A stretch of DNA of 64,000 nt from Teredinibacter franksiae (GTDB lineage: Bacteria > Pseudomonadota > Gammaproteobacteria > Pseudomonadales > Cellvibrionaceae): positions 2,554,501-2,618,500 of the forward strand of contig NZ_JACJUV010000001.1 in the NCBI RefSeq assembly GCF_014218805.1, given 5' to 3'. The notes under the pieces are model-generated. The model did no database searches. It saw only the letters and a program-made list of their open reading frames with translations, and had not been told where the DNA came from. The first letter of the stretch is position 1. Every line of letters starts with the position of its first letter. This document shows positions 55,484 to 64,000 of this stretch, piece by piece. The translations under genes and the position numbers were made by a program.

Positions 55484-56581
55484 CTATACTCCCGTAGGCT
55501 TTCGCAATTGGCTTGGAATGCGATTCGGTAAATGTAGCTTAACAACGAATTCATGGTCATCAGACTCTACTACCATCGTCGCATTACTACCATAATAACC
55601 GGCTAAACGTTTTTTAAGAGACGACAACCCCACACCAGTACCTTTTCTATTACCTCCCAGAGGGTCGGTTGAATTTTTTACTTCTATCTGTAAGCCTACA
55701 TCATTTTTTTGGATAGCAATTTTTATGTAGCCCTTTTCCAAGCTGGCATCGATACCATGCTTAACCGCATTCTCAACAAGCGGGAATAATATAAGTGGAA
55801 TAACTTCGGTAGAATTCGCCTTATCAGCAATATTAAAATCAACGATACAACGCTGACCATAGCGTTCTTGCTCAATAGACAAGTAATTTTTTATGTGTGT
55901 AACTTCCTCGGCCACCGTTACTCGTTCACTTTTTGAATAATTGACACTGTATCGAAGAAAATCCGCTATTTGTACGCACAAACCGTGAATTTTTTCTGGC
56001 GTGACCTGGGACAGGTTCGCCAACATATTCAAGCTGTTATACATGAAATGTGGGTGTACCGTTTCTTTAAGCGTTTTTAATTCAATCTCACTGATTAAAA
56101 GGCGCTTGCGCAGTATTTCACTGTTATCCGCTTCACTGGTGTTAGCTGTGAGGTAGGTATAGTGTAATAACACCCACACAGCATACAGAATAGTAGCCAA
56201 TACACCGTTGGTTATGAAGGTGAGTTGGTAAATTTCACGTCCATATTGTATGCCAAGGTGTACAGCTTCTGCCGACCAAATATAGCCCAATATTAACCAA
56301 AGGCCTACGGTGAAAACACCGGCTATCGATTGAAAAATAACGATAAAGAATATTGGTGTTCTATTAATCGGTAAGCGCTGACAAAGATGGATATTAGAAA
56401 AACAAAAGAATATGAGTATGAAATACCAGGGGGTTATAAACGAAAAACATTCTTCGACCAAACCCTGTATCGATTCAGCTTTTAGCAGTTCAATTATTAG
56501 TAATGTGATAAAGGTAGAAATCACAAACCAAAAAAATAGTACGGCTAAGAAACTTCTTTGGGAAAAGAATAGAGGGTGCAT
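55484..56581 (-). CDS. LytS/YehU-type membrane sensor kinase
   Basis: The 365-residue protein has about four N-terminal membrane helices (10-30, 50-66, 76-100, 123-143) and the HPHFMYNSLNMLANL motif, His178 being the likely phospho-acceptor, followed by an HATPase domain with N and G boxes (GTGVGLSSLKKRL). It phosphorylates the LytTR regulator encoded next. It is the fourth gene of the LiaF-like operon. Confidence 0.92.
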   Translation of the reverse strand: MHPLFFSQRSFLAVLFFWFVISTFITLLIIELLKAESIQGLVEECFSFITPWYFILIFFCFSNIHLCQRLPINRTPIFFIVIFQSIAGVFTVGLWLILGYIWSAEAVHLGIQYGREIYQLTFITNGVLATILYAVWVLLHYTYLTANTSEADNSEILRKRLLISEIELKTLKETVHPHFMYNSLNMLANLSQVTPEKIHGLCVQIADFLRYSVNYSKSERVTVAEEVTHIKNYLSIEQERYGQRCIVDFNIADKANSTEVIPLILFPLVENAVKHGIDASLEKGYIKIAIQKNDVGLQIEVKNSTDPLGGNRKGTGVGLSSLKKRLAGYYGSNATMVVESDDHEFVVKLHLPNRIPSQLRKPTGV

Positions 56582-56613
56582 AATGGTTTATCCGCGTTTA
56601 TAGAAACCTACAA

Positions 56614-57429
56614 CTAATTGCGGATATCAACGCCCCCTAGAAACGCAAACCCTGTGATAATAACTTGTTTTCTAGGTACACCTAGTTTATCGGCTAAACA
56701 AGTTGTTTTATTGCTAACACCACCCAAAAATGGCAATACTTTTGAGGTTACCTGCCAATGAGGAGGTACCATTATATTCACACCTCCCATAAAAGACAGT
56801 ACGTCTATTTCGATGGTGTTGCCCTCGCAGTCGGCTTCACGTATATCAACTTCGGCACCACCTAGTACGGTAATCACACTACCCTTTGACAGAGTTTGGC
56901 TACGCGTAGCATAGTCGCCACCACCCAATATAGTAAAAACATCTATTTTGTTTTCTTCGGGAATATTATCCATTTCCATATCGGCTTCCATGCTGCTTTC
57001 CTCGGATTTCCAGAACGTAAAATTATCTGATTTAGCAAACCAGTTCTTACATTGTTTGTTGTGGTCAGGGCGTAATAAATGAAAGCCAACCGCCAGTAGA
57101 ATTAGCGGTGCTATTAATGCTCCAATACTAAAATTAAAAATACCATATTTTGTCAGCGCAAATAGAACGCCCACACCAATCAGAAAATAGGGTAAAGGTT
57201 TTTTGGCTGCTCCGGGTGTTTGTTTTTGATAGACAATCATTGCCGCACCCACCACAATCAATATGAACGGCCAATTGGAAAAGAATATACCCAGTAATTT
57301 AAATCCAATATTATTGAAAAATAGCATTACCGCGAACACAATAAACCCCATACCGATAAGCGTACGCGTGCTTAGGTTTTTCGAAGTTCGCGGTTTTTTT
57401 TGGAGCTTGTCTTCAAGTTTTTTTGTCAT
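56614..57429 (-). CDS. LiaF/Toastrack-domain membrane protein
   Basis: ATG 57429 (MTKKLEDKLQKK) is chosen; the frame extends to 57462. The ~271-residue protein has four membrane helices (about 25-50, 55-70, 85-105 and 110-125), then a beta-rich Toastrack/LiaF C-terminal domain (about 165-270; GGGDYATRSQTLSKGSVITV, GGAEVDIREADCEGNTIEID). The Toastrack is a partner of PspA/Lia-type envelope-stress systems. Next to a LytS/LytTR pair it likely senses or reports membrane damage. Confidence 0.85.
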   Translation of the reverse strand: MTKKLEDKLQKKPRTSKNLSTRTLIGMGFIVFAVMLFFNNIGFKLLGIFFSNWPFILIVVGAAMIVYQKQTPGAAKKPLPYFLIGVGVLFALTKYGIFNFSIGALIAPLILLAVGFHLLRPDHNKQCKNWFAKSDNFTFWKSEESSMEADMEMDNIPEENKIDVFTILGGGDYATRSQTLSKGSVITVLGGAEVDIREADCEGNTIEIDVLSFMGGVNIMVPPHWQVTSKVLPFLGGVSNKTTCLADKLGVPRKQVIITGFAFLGGVDIRN

Positions 57430-57440
57430 TTTTCTGCTGC

Positions 57441-57590
57441 TTAATATGCGCTTAAAAGGCAAACAATATTGGAACTTATCGATCTAAAGCCAATATTGTC
57501 GAATACCAGCAAGCCGGTAAATAATACAACCCCGCTAACGGCAATAGCTTCCGTGTTCATTGCATCAAATAGCTTTATTAAACTTTCCAT
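57441..57590 (-). CDS. 49-residue membrane ORF between DUF4389 and LiaF genes
   Basis: The frame runs from ATG 57590 to a TAA at 57441-57443 and encodes MESLIKLFDAMNTEAIAVSG followed by a hydrophobic VVLFTGLLVFDNIGF and a short tail. It begins 15 nt after the DUF4389 stop and ends 11 nt before the LiaF-like ATG, filling the gap exactly. GAGG lies about 10 nt upstream of the ATG, somewhat far. Conserved spacing and one clear membrane segment argue that it is real; no family is recognised. Confidence 0.45.
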   Translation of the reverse strand: MESLIKLFDAMNTEAIAVSGVVLFTGLLVFDNIGFRSISSNIVCLLSAY

Positions 57591-57605
57591 AGTTTTGTGC
57601 CTCTA

Positions 57606-57980
57606 CTATTCAGGTTTGCTTTGGTGTGTATCTTCGGCTGTAGGTTCATCAACAATCACAGCCTCTTCGATTGGCTCCAGCTCACTAACGCCTTCTGGCC
57701 ATGGAGAGAAGGGGAAAGGCTTGCGCTCGGTGTTATAACTGACAAACTCCAACGCCTGATGAATAAAGCTGGCCAGCGATTTACCCAACGAACGCAAATT
57801 TTCATTCTCTCGGCCTGTGCCGAGTACAAACACAAATTGTACGGCACATATAACCCACATCACCACGCCAGCCACATGTAATAGAACCGCAAATAGCAGC
57901 ATATACGCCAAACGTATCCAGTGGCTGTGGTCTTTGATGTTCTGATGAAATTGGTCTTGGTTAAAAGTTCGGCTTGCCAT
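57606..57980 (-). CDS. DUF4389 membrane protein
   Basis: ATG 57980 is favoured over the GTG at 57986 because AGGAG then has 7-nt spacing. The 124-residue protein has two membrane helices in a DUF4389-type core (LAYMLLFAVLLHVAGVVMWV, VQFVFVLGTGRENENLRSLG) and an acidic C-terminal tail rich in Glu/Pro. Such proteins often flank envelope-stress and lipid genes. It is the first gene of the LiaF-like operon. Confidence 0.85.
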   Translation of the reverse strand: MASRTFNQDQFHQNIKDHSHWIRLAYMLLFAVLLHVAGVVMWVICAVQFVFVLGTGRENENLRSLGKSLASFIHQALEFVSYNTERKPFPFSPWPEGVSELEPIEEAVIVDEPTAEDTHQSKPE

Positions 57981-58130
57981 TGTCACTCTCCTTTGTAGGT
58001 TTCGAAGAAGATTACACCCGGAATGATGGGCTGTGACTACAAACTCGGTCGATGGTGGATGTTACTCGGTAAATCGCAAAATGTAGATATAACGCTCGCC
58101 TAAATTCGGTGAATCAACGCAAAATGTCGG

Positions 58131-59606
58131 TTAATGCGTTTTCAAATCCTTAAGTTTTTGTTTAAACGTGTCTACAACGGTTTTAAGTACCTTCAAGCGG
58201 GCTTTGTCTTTAAAATCGGTGCTAACAACCGTCCAAGGTGCCGTTTCAGTACTGGTACGTTCGATCATATCCTCAACAGCAACGACGTAATCGTCCCAGC
58301 GGTTGCGGTTACGGTAGTCTTCTTCTGTTATTTTGTATTTTTTATAATCGGTTACTTCGCGTTCTTTGAAGCGGCGCAGTTGTTCCTGATTACTAATATT
58401 TATCCAAAACTTGAGAACCACCGCGTTGTGGATAGTAAGCTGTTCTTCAAAGTCAGTGATTTCCTTGAAGGCTCGCTGCCATTCATTGTCTGTGGCGAAC
58501 CCCTCTACACGCTCGACGAGCACGCGACCATACCAACTGCGATCAAATATAGTCATCTGTCCGTTACGTGGCACATCGCGCCAAAATCGCCACATATAGT
58601 GGTGTGCATATTCATCTTCGGTCGGTTTGGCTATAGGTTTTATACGATAGAACCCCGCATCTAATGGCGCAACCATACGCCTTACGGCACCGCCTTTTCC
58701 TGCGGCATCCCAACCTTCAAATACCATAACCACGGGAATATCTTGCTTGCGTAGGTCAAATGTTAGTTTGTGTAATTTGAGCTGTAGTTTTTTCAGTTTT
58801 GCTTTCGCGGACTTTTTATTCGGTGCGTGCTCAATGGATTCCGGAGACATATTGATGTCGACGCGTTTACCCGGGTAACCGTTATCTTCAATGTCAGCAT
58901 CTGGGTTATCGTGCGCTAACCAGTGCTGGAGTTTATGTTTAATTATCTCGCCTACTTCCAGATTACGTCGAAGGCTATCGGCGCCATCGATCACATACCA
59001 GCGATTTGTAGCCGTACTGGTAGCATCCAGAGTTTGCTGAATAGCGTCCATCGCAACAGGATAGTTTTTCAGTGCTAACTCATCTTTGACATCGAAGTAG
59101 GGGGTATCTCGAATTTCAGCCACCCGCTCACGTAATACCGTCTCTGGAATATGAAGCCAGCATTTGATCATTAGCGCGCCGTCATCGGTGTGCTTTTTCT
59201 CAAAGTTGCGAATGTATTGCTCACGCTTACGCAGTTTATCGGCACTAATTTCACCATTCAAAAATTGGACAAGCGATGTACTTGTCCAATCGCGCAGGTA
59301 AATGGCCATCTCACCCGCACCCGGTAGATCTCGCCAATACCGCCAAAAAAATGGCCGTGTATCATCTTCATGCTGACTAGGTCCGTAGGCATTCACGCTG
59401 AGAAACCTTGGGTCCATCCAGCTGGACAGTGCGTTTATGGTTTCATGCCTACCGGATCGGTCATCACCGGCGATGACCAAAATTACAGGTTTTTTCTGCG
59501 CTCTTACGCGGTTCTGTAGCTGCAGTAGGTCCGCGCGCAGTTCATTTACGCGCTTTTTGTATGCGGATTTGCTAATGGGAGGCGCAGGTTGATTGAGTGT
59601 AAGCAT
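58131..59606 (-). CDS. pap: Two-domain PPK2: polyphosphate:AMP phosphotransferase
   Basis: This 491-residue protein has two PPK2 domains. The N-terminal one has a degenerate P-loop (VIAGDDRSGRHETIN), the C-terminal one a canonical EGWDAAGKGGAVRRMVAPLD; the lid and Walker B regions (FDRSWYGRVLVERVEGFAT) are intact in the C-half. Two-domain class II PPK2 enzymes convert AMP to ADP with polyphosphate. It is monocistronic. The window also has a phosphate-type porin and DUF4956 gene, but no ppk1. Confidence 0.92.
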   Translation of the reverse strand: MLTLNQPAPPISKSAYKKRVNELRADLLQLQNRVRAQKKPVILVIAGDDRSGRHETINALSSWMDPRFLSVNAYGPSQHEDDTRPFFWRYWRDLPGAGEMAIYLRDWTSTSLVQFLNGEISADKLRKREQYIRNFEKKHTDDGALMIKCWLHIPETVLRERVAEIRDTPYFDVKDELALKNYPVAMDAIQQTLDATSTATNRWYVIDGADSLRRNLEVGEIIKHKLQHWLAHDNPDADIEDNGYPGKRVDINMSPESIEHAPNKKSAKAKLKKLQLKLHKLTFDLRKQDIPVVMVFEGWDAAGKGGAVRRMVAPLDAGFYRIKPIAKPTEDEYAHHYMWRFWRDVPRNGQMTIFDRSWYGRVLVERVEGFATDNEWQRAFKEITDFEEQLTIHNAVVLKFWINISNQEQLRRFKEREVTDYKKYKITEEDYRNRNRWDDYVVAVEDMIERTSTETAPWTVVSTDFKDKARLKVLKTVVDTFKQKLKDLKTH

Positions 59607-60088
59607 GGCAACATTTGGGTTATGGGTGGCGTCGATGGTTTAAATATAAACGATGACAACGCGTTTGGTTTGAGTTATCTGGGTAATTTACGTTTTTGGC
59701 GATTGCGAGCCCGTGAGAGGCGGCGAGAGAAAACGAATTGTGCTCGGCTGTTTAACGCGCAAGAGTAGAGCTTCAAACGACCAATATTGCGTGCAGTTAG
59801 CCAGCTTCCACCTAAATTTAGGTGGGTAATGATGTGAGGCGCTATTTATTTCCCGTCCGCGGGAATGCGAACCTGTGTTCTTTGTGGTGACTTTACACGC
59901 TTATCTTTACCCTACGCACGGAGGCTATGCGTATTGAAAACGTTCGATACAAATCCACATTTGGTCATACCCACGAATGCGAGAATGATATGAAAAGCGC
60001 TTTAAGCGCCATACCAAAATACGCAGGTGGAGAATGGCAGATTATTCAGCCACCCATAAAATCTAGTCGTTGATCTCAAACTAATCGC
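59607..60088. other. Intergenic region between PPK2 and mnmG with palindromes and repeat-like hairpins
   Basis: CCACCTAAATTTAGGTGG at 59808-59825 is a perfect 18-bp palindrome. Degenerate copies of a REP-like motif (CCCGTCCGCGGGAATG near 59851; CCCACGAATGCGAGAATGAT near 59971) are also visible. An open frame from ATG 59927 to 60073 (48 residues) is not credible because its middle is the repeat-like sequence and its GGAGG is only 2 nt from the ATG. No clear terminator for mnmG is seen. Confidence 0.45.
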
Positions 60089-61981
60089 CTAAGCCGTCGC
60101 TGGCCGTTTCTTCAACAAACCCCGCTTCTTCAAATAAATCAACAAAAGTGACACCGCCGCCGGGGTAATGCCTGGAATTCGCGAAGCACGCGCAATGGTT
60201 TCTGGGCGGGCTTCAGAAAGCTTTTGCTTGAGTTCATTCGAAAGACCTTCCACCGTTGAATATTCAAAACCTTCGGGGATTAGGGTATTTTCATTTTGGC
60301 GCAATCGGGTAATGTCTTCTTGCTGGCGGTCGATGTAACCCGCGTACTTGGCGGATATTTCCACCTGCTCGGACACCTGATTATCCTCAGCAGGGCTTCC
60401 TTTTAGGCTACCTAAATCGGAATATGTCAGCTCTGGACGCTTAAGTAGATCCATAAGTGAATATTCACGATTAAGCGGTGATGTAAGTTTAGGGGCCAAC
60501 TGTTCTGCTTCGGCACTACCCGCTTGAATCCAAGTGCTTTTCATGCGCTGGGTTTCTAGCGCTATGGCTTCGCGTTTTTCACAAAAAGCCTGCCAGCGTT
60601 CGTCGTCGACTAAACCTAGCTCGCGGCCTTTTTCAGTTAACCGTATATCCGCATTATCTTCGCGCAGCAGCAATCGGTATTCAGCGCGGGATGTAAACAT
60701 ACGGTAGGGTTCACGGGTGCCCATAGTGATAAGGTCATCGGCTAGTACACCTATGTAGGCTTGGTCGCGCGCGGGGCACCAGGACTCTTTGCCCTGCGCC
60801 TTTAAAGCCGCATTGGCTCCAGCCAGTAAACCCTGTGCGCCCGCCTCCTCATAACCGGTTGTGCCATTTATTTGCCCAGCGAAAAATAGCCCCTCAATGG
60901 CGCGGGTTTCAAAGCTGTATTTCAAATCGCGCGGGTCAAAATAATCGTATTCAATGGCATAGCCGGGGCGTGATATATGAGCGTTTTCGAAGCCTTTAAT
61001 GGAACGCACCAATGCCAACTGAATATCGAAAGGTAAGCTAGTCGAAATACCATTAGGGTAGAGTTCGTGGGTATTCAAACCTTCAGGTTCAACGAAAATC
61101 TGGTGGCTGGATTTGTCGCTAAAGCGGTTAATTTTATCTTCAATGGATGGGCAGTAGCGGGGCCCCACGCCTTCTATGACTCCAGTGAACATCGGCGAGC
61201 GGTCAAAACCGCTGCGAATGATATGGTGGGTCTGTTCGTTGGTGTGCGTGATCCAACAGCAGGTTTGCTTTGGGTGGTCACGCACACTCCCCAAAAATGA
61301 CATCACCGGCAGAGGATTATCTCCCCATTGCTCCTCCATGTCGCTAAAATCGACAGAACGGGCATCGATACGCGGCGGAGTGCCGGTTTTCAACCGGTCT
61401 ACTCTTAGCGGAAGTTCACGTAAGCGCTCGGCCAATGCAATGGCCGGAGGATCACCTGCGCGGCCACCAGAGTGGTTTTGCATGCCTATATGGATTCTAC
61501 CACCCAGAAATGTGCCCGCCGTTAGAACCACCGTGGGGGCCTCAAACCTTAACCCCATTTGAGTAATCACACCTTTCACCTGGTCGCCTTCAACAATCAG
61601 GTCATCCACGGCCTGTTGGAATATGTACAGGTTTTTCTGGTTTTCCAGTATTTCTCGTACGGCGGCTTTGTAGAGTACGCGGTCTGCCTGGGCTCGCGTA
61701 GCGCGTACCGCCGGGCCTTTGCGGTTATTCAACATCCTAAATTGAATGCCGCCCTTATCTGTAGCCTTCGCCATAGCGCCACCAAGAGCATCAATCTCCT
61801 TCACCAAATGGCTTTTACCAATACCGCCTATCGCGGGGTTGCAACTCATTTGCCCCAACGTTTCTATGTTGTGCGTGAGCAGAAGCGTTTTACATCCCAT
61901 GCGCGCAGAGGCTAAGCAGGCTTCGGTACCGGCGTGTCCGCCACCAATAACAATAACGTCAAAACGATTAGGGTAAATCAT
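60089..61981 (-). CDS. mnmG: tRNA uridine-34 carboxymethylaminomethyl-modification enzyme
   Basis: MnmG (GidA, 630 residues) works with MnmE to place the cmnm5 group on U34 of several tRNAs. The FAD-binding [20 protein letters not shown], the [11 protein letters not shown] motif, and the C-terminal [16 protein letters not shown] region are all intact. It lies immediately beside oriC, as in many gammaproteobacteria, and is transcribed away from it. Confidence 0.98.
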   Translation of the reverse strand: MIYPNRFDVIVIGGGHAGTEACLASARMGCKTLLLTHNIETLGQMSCNPAIGGIGKSHLVKEIDALGGAMAKATDKGGIQFRMLNNRKGPAVRATRAQADRVLYKAAVREILENQKNLYIFQQAVDDLIVEGDQVKGVITQMGLRFEAPTVVLTAGTFLGGRIHIGMQNHSGGRAGDPPAIALAERLRELPLRVDRLKTGTPPRIDARSVDFSDMEEQWGDNPLPVMSFLGSVRDHPKQTCCWITHTNEQTHHIIRSGFDRSPMFTGVIEGVGPRYCPSIEDKINRFSDKSSHQIFVEPEGLNTHELYPNGISTSLPFDIQLALVRSIKGFENAHISRPGYAIEYDYFDPRDLKYSFETRAIEGLFFAGQINGTTGYEEAGAQGLLAGANAALKAQGKESWCPARDQAYIGVLADDLITMGTREPYRMFTSRAEYRLLLREDNADIRLTEKGRELGLVDDERWQAFCEKREAIALETQRMKSTWIQAGSAEAEQLAPKLTSPLNREYSLMDLLKRPELTYSDLGSLKGSPAEDNQVSEQVEISAKYAGYIDRQQEDITRLRQNENTLIPEGFEYSTVEGLSNELKQKLSEARPETIARASRIPGITPAAVSLLLIYLKKRGLLKKRPATA

Positions 61982-62079
61982 TGGGTTTATTCAGTGCGCT
62001 GAAAAAGGGGAACGCAGTATAAGGATTGCTGGTTAAAAAAAGAACTGCGTTTTTGTTTAAAAAGGTGCTTAGTTAGTTT

Positions 62080-62490
62080 TATATATTGAATAAGAATATA
62101 TAAAATATATAGATAGTATTATTTTAGTTATTAATATTAGTAAGCCTTTTTTTAGTGGATAACCCTTTTTTATGTAGATAAATCAATTTGTTACAGCAAG
62201 TATAAGTTATAAATAGAATAGGTATTAGCTGATCAAAATATGTCAGAAAGCTGGGGTAGAAAAGGGCGGTTATCCAGCAGGTTGTTTTCTGCTCTATTTT
62301 TGTGGGGATAGTTTTAAGTTTTGCCCTCAGGCTATTAAATAGTTATTAAGGAGTTACCCCTAAGCGGTTGAAAAACAACCTTATTCTTATCCACACCTGT
62401 GCATAAACTGTGGTGAATCTGTTTGAATTGTTTAATAGCGCCTGTTTATTGTAAATTTTATGTTGATAAATTGTGTATAAATGTGGATAA
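62080..62490. other. Chromosomal replication origin (oriC): AT-rich region with DnaA-box cluster
   Basis: The strongly AT-rich stretch 62080-62220 is a likely unwinding region. DnaA boxes: perfect TTATCCACA at 62387-62395, perfect TGTGGATAA at 62482-62490; one mismatch each at 62154-62162 (AGTGGATAA), 62398-62406 (TGTGCATAA), 62461-62469 (TGTTGATAA) and 62472-62480 (TGTGTATAA). Boxes 62461, 62472 and 62482 lie 10-11 bp apart, in helical phase. mnmG flanks it on the left and parABS is about 15 kb away. Confidence 0.9.
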
Positions 62491-62538
62491 CTATTTAGCG
62501 TTGCCTAATCAATAGTCAAAATGAAAATGGGAACAATT

Positions 62539-62853
62539 ATGTTAATGAGTAATATAGAGATCATACCTGGTAAGAAAATAGTGAAGCACCTCGGAGTCGT
62601 AAACGGTAATACGGTCCGAGCAAAACATGTAGGCCGGGATTTAATGGCCGGTTTAAAAAATGTTTTTGGTGGTGAGCTACGGGGTTACACGGAACTATTA
62701 CAGGAGTCTCGTGAAGAGGCTACTGCTCGGATGTGTGAACAAGCTGCGGCCATAGGCGGAAATGCGGTCCTAAATGTACGCTTTTCAACATCATCGATTA
62801 CCGCTGGGGCGTCGGAGTTGTTGGCGTACGGGACAGCGGTTGTTGTTGAGTAA
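62539..62853 (+). CDS. YbjQ family (UPF0145) putative heavy-metal-binding protein
   Basis: ATG 62539 is chosen because GGGA lies 6 nt upstream; in-frame ATGs at 62521, 62527 and 62545 also exist. The ~104-residue protein has the YbjQ pattern: GKKIVKHLGVVNGNTVRAKH, an FGGELRGYTELLQESREEA helix region, and GGNAVLNVRFSTSSI before a final AYGTAVVVE strand. YbjQ proteins form pentamers; their function is not well established. It is the first gene on the plus-strand side of oriC. Confidence 0.85.
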   Translation: MLMSNIEIIPGKKIVKHLGVVNGNTVRAKHVGRDLMAGLKNVFGGELRGYTELLQESREEATARMCEQAAAIGGNAVLNVRFSTSSITAGASELLAYGTAVVVE

Positions 62854-62868
62854 CCGGAGTAGATATAA

Positions 62869-63330
62869 ATGGAACAAATAGTCGTATTTCTGGTTTTGTT
62901 GGTGTTGGGATATGTTTTTGGGCGTATTGCGGAAAAGCGCCATTTTAAGTCGATAATAGAACGCGAACGGGCTTATTTACACCTTAAAACCTTTTCTACA
63001 AAGCGCATTCCTGTGTTTAAGCAACCGGTAGAAGGTGTATTGGTGGGCGGGAACGTAGTGGTATCTATTGATTACTTCAAGCGGGTTGCCGCCGGCTTAC
63101 GGGCTATTTTTGGCGGACGGGTGAGTGCCTACGAAAGTCTATTGGATAGAGCGCGTCGAGAAGCTGTTTTGCGAATGAAGGAAGATGCCATAGCCAAAGG
63201 AGCAAAAGCGGTGTTTAACCTAAAGCTGGAAACATCATCAATCTCCAAGGGACAAAAGAATCAAGTGGGTAGTGTTGAGGTTTATGCTTATGGTACGGGT
63301 TTGATACCGGGTGGAGCTCTTGAGGTTTGA
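62869..63330 (+). CDS. Membrane-anchored YbjQ-like protein
   Basis: The 153-residue protein has an N-terminal membrane segment (MEQIVVFLVLLVLGYVFGRI) and a YbjQ-like domain (about 50-150; VVSIDYFKRVAAGLRAIFGG, AKGAKAVFNLKLETSSI, AYGTG). It follows the other YbjQ gene by 15 nt and overlaps the M48 peptidase start, forming one operon. YbjQ genes in tandem with a peptidase suggest an envelope function; that is an inference. Confidence 0.85.
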   Translation: MEQIVVFLVLLVLGYVFGRIAEKRHFKSIIERERAYLHLKTFSTKRIPVFKQPVEGVLVGGNVVVSIDYFKRVAAGLRAIFGGRVSAYESLLDRARREAVLRMKEDAIAKGAKAVFNLKLETSSISKGQKNQVGSVEVYAYGTGLIPGGALEV

Positions 63331-64000
63331 CAGATGAACCGTTATTTGAAAACCGGTTGCCGCCAGAAAATATAAACGTTAGCCCCGAGCACCCTTTAAA
63401 AGAGTTTTTTTCTTTGCTCTTAGGTGGTGTTGTTATTGTGGTACTGCTGGTTACTTCGTTGGCGTTATTAACGGGTTGGTTAGCGCCAAAAATACCTTTT
63501 CACTATGAGCAAAAGCTTGCCGAAGGGTTCAGCGAAAGCTTATTTTCAACGTTTAATGACAATCTAAAGACTACTGACGACACGCAGAAAGTGGCTCGTC
63601 AACGTTATCTTGATAATTTAGCTAACAAAATCGTTACCGCCTGGCCTTTGCCACCCGGGGTTGAAGTGAGTGTTCACTATATTGACAGTGATACAGTAAA
63701 CGCATTCGCCACCATCGGCGGGCATATATTAATTTTTCGAGGGTTATTGGAAAAACTCGGAAGTGAAAACGGTATCGCGTTTGTATTAGCCCATGAAGTT
63801 GGCCATGTTGCGCATAGACACCCGATTCAGGCGATGGGGCGGGGCTTGGTGATTGGTTTATCGGTTGCTACGATTATTGGCGCCAGTGATTCCGGTGTGG
63901 TGGATATGCTCGCACCACAAGCTACAGCGGTAACGTCTCTCTCGTTTAGCCGAGCCCAGGAAACGCAGTCTGATGATTATGCGCTTGAGGTTTTACAGGG
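63327..64000 (+). CDS. M48-family membrane metallopeptidase, N-terminal 224 codons (continues past the window)
   Basis: A TTG at 63327 overlaps the preceding TGA (TTGA); it is the only in-frame start before the protein-like sequence begins, and an in-frame TGA lies at 63321-63323 just upstream. One membrane segment follows (about residues 33-53). The zinc motif HEVGH is at residues 156-160 and a third ligand Glu212 follows in FSRAQETQSDDYAL. This resembles M48 peptidases such as LoiP and BepA, which act in the envelope on damaged or misfolded proteins. It runs off the right edge. Confidence 0.85.
   Translation, partial: MTDEPLFENRLPPENINVSPEHPLKEFFSLLLGGVVIVVLLVTSLALLTGWLAPKIPFHYEQKLAEGFSESLFSTFNDNLKTTDDTQKVARQRYLDNLANKIVTAWPLPPGVEVSVHYIDSDTVNAFATIGGHILIFRGLLEKLGSENGIAFVLAHEVGHVAHRHPIQAMGRGLVIGLSVATIIGASDSGVVDMLAPQATAVTSLSFSRAQETQSDDYALEVLQ

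Noticed and set aside
59927..60073. 48-residue open frame with GGAGG just upstream
   Set aside because: The ribosome site is only 2 nt from the ATG and the middle of the frame is a degenerate REP-like repeat, so it looks non-coding.

Overview
The window looks like chromosome from a marine, polysaccharide-degrading gammaproteobacterium, most likely a Cellvibrionaceae relative (Saccharophagus/Teredinibacter type). The evidence is the gene order around the replication origin (oriC-mnmG ... rsmG-parA-parB ... atpIBEFHAGDC ... glmU), a GH9 cellulase, a lipoprotein with a long polyserine linker, LamG, CBM32-like and ricin-like domains, and protein-level similarity recognised by eye. The genus is an inference. 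No rRNA, tRNA, CRISPR array, insertion sequence or prophage was found.

Layout from the left. 1-5.8 kb: a membrane-stress operon on the minus strand (yjfI/DUF2170, a PspA-family protein, an OB-fold membrane protein, a flotillin, a small glycine-zipper protein, and a DUF3686 ATPase that runs off the left edge). 6.1-11.4 kb: an overlapping pair for a radical 2-hydroxyacyl-CoA dehydratase-like protein and its giant activator. 11.5-13.7 kb: a possible sugar-binding exported protein and glmU. 14.3-15.7 kb: a two-gene plus-strand cassette (four-TM SLATT-like protein plus a tandem PGDYG-like protein). 15.8-23 kb: GH9 cellulase, CotH-like lipoprotein, phosphate-selective-type porin and DUF4956 protein. 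23.2-25.1 kb: exported M3 peptidase. 25.3-29.6 kb: an AT-rich island with an AraC regulator, a secreted hydrolase and a LuxR solo. 30.2-31.5 kb: a LamG protein with a strong terminator. 31.8-33 kb: a lipoprotein downstream of a broken gene.

33.4-40.8 kb is the complete F1Fo ATP synthase operon, with a consensus promoter about 340 nt upstream of atpI and a perfect terminator after atpC. 41.3-44.5 kb is accessory: gene remnants, a duplicated-domain lipoprotein, a zinc-ribbon membrane protein, and a pesticin-like lysozyme overlapping a lipoprotein (probable effector/immunity pair). 44.6-47.1 kb holds parB, parA and rsmG, with a near-perfect parS inside rsmG. 47.2-54.5 kb is a six-gene operon (HlyD adaptor, ABC ATPase, two MacB/FtsX permeases, NtrC-type regulator, NtrY-like kinase). 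54.7-58 kb is a second envelope-stress operon (DUF4389, a 49-residue membrane ORF, LiaF/Toastrack protein, LytS-like kinase, LytTR regulator). 58.1-59.6 kb is a two-domain PPK2. mnmG follows, then an AT-rich oriC with a DnaA-box cluster, then two YbjQ-family genes and the start of an M48 peptidase.

The conserved replication/ATP-synthase backbone has been opened at three points (glmU/atpC, atpI/parB, rsmG/mnmG) and filled with envelope-stress, export, competition and polysaccharide genes. The most novel-looking items are the SLATT-like/PGDYG cassette, the yjfI promoter with three helically phased palindromes and an apparently leaderless start, the effector/immunity pair, and the small ORF in the LiaF operon.
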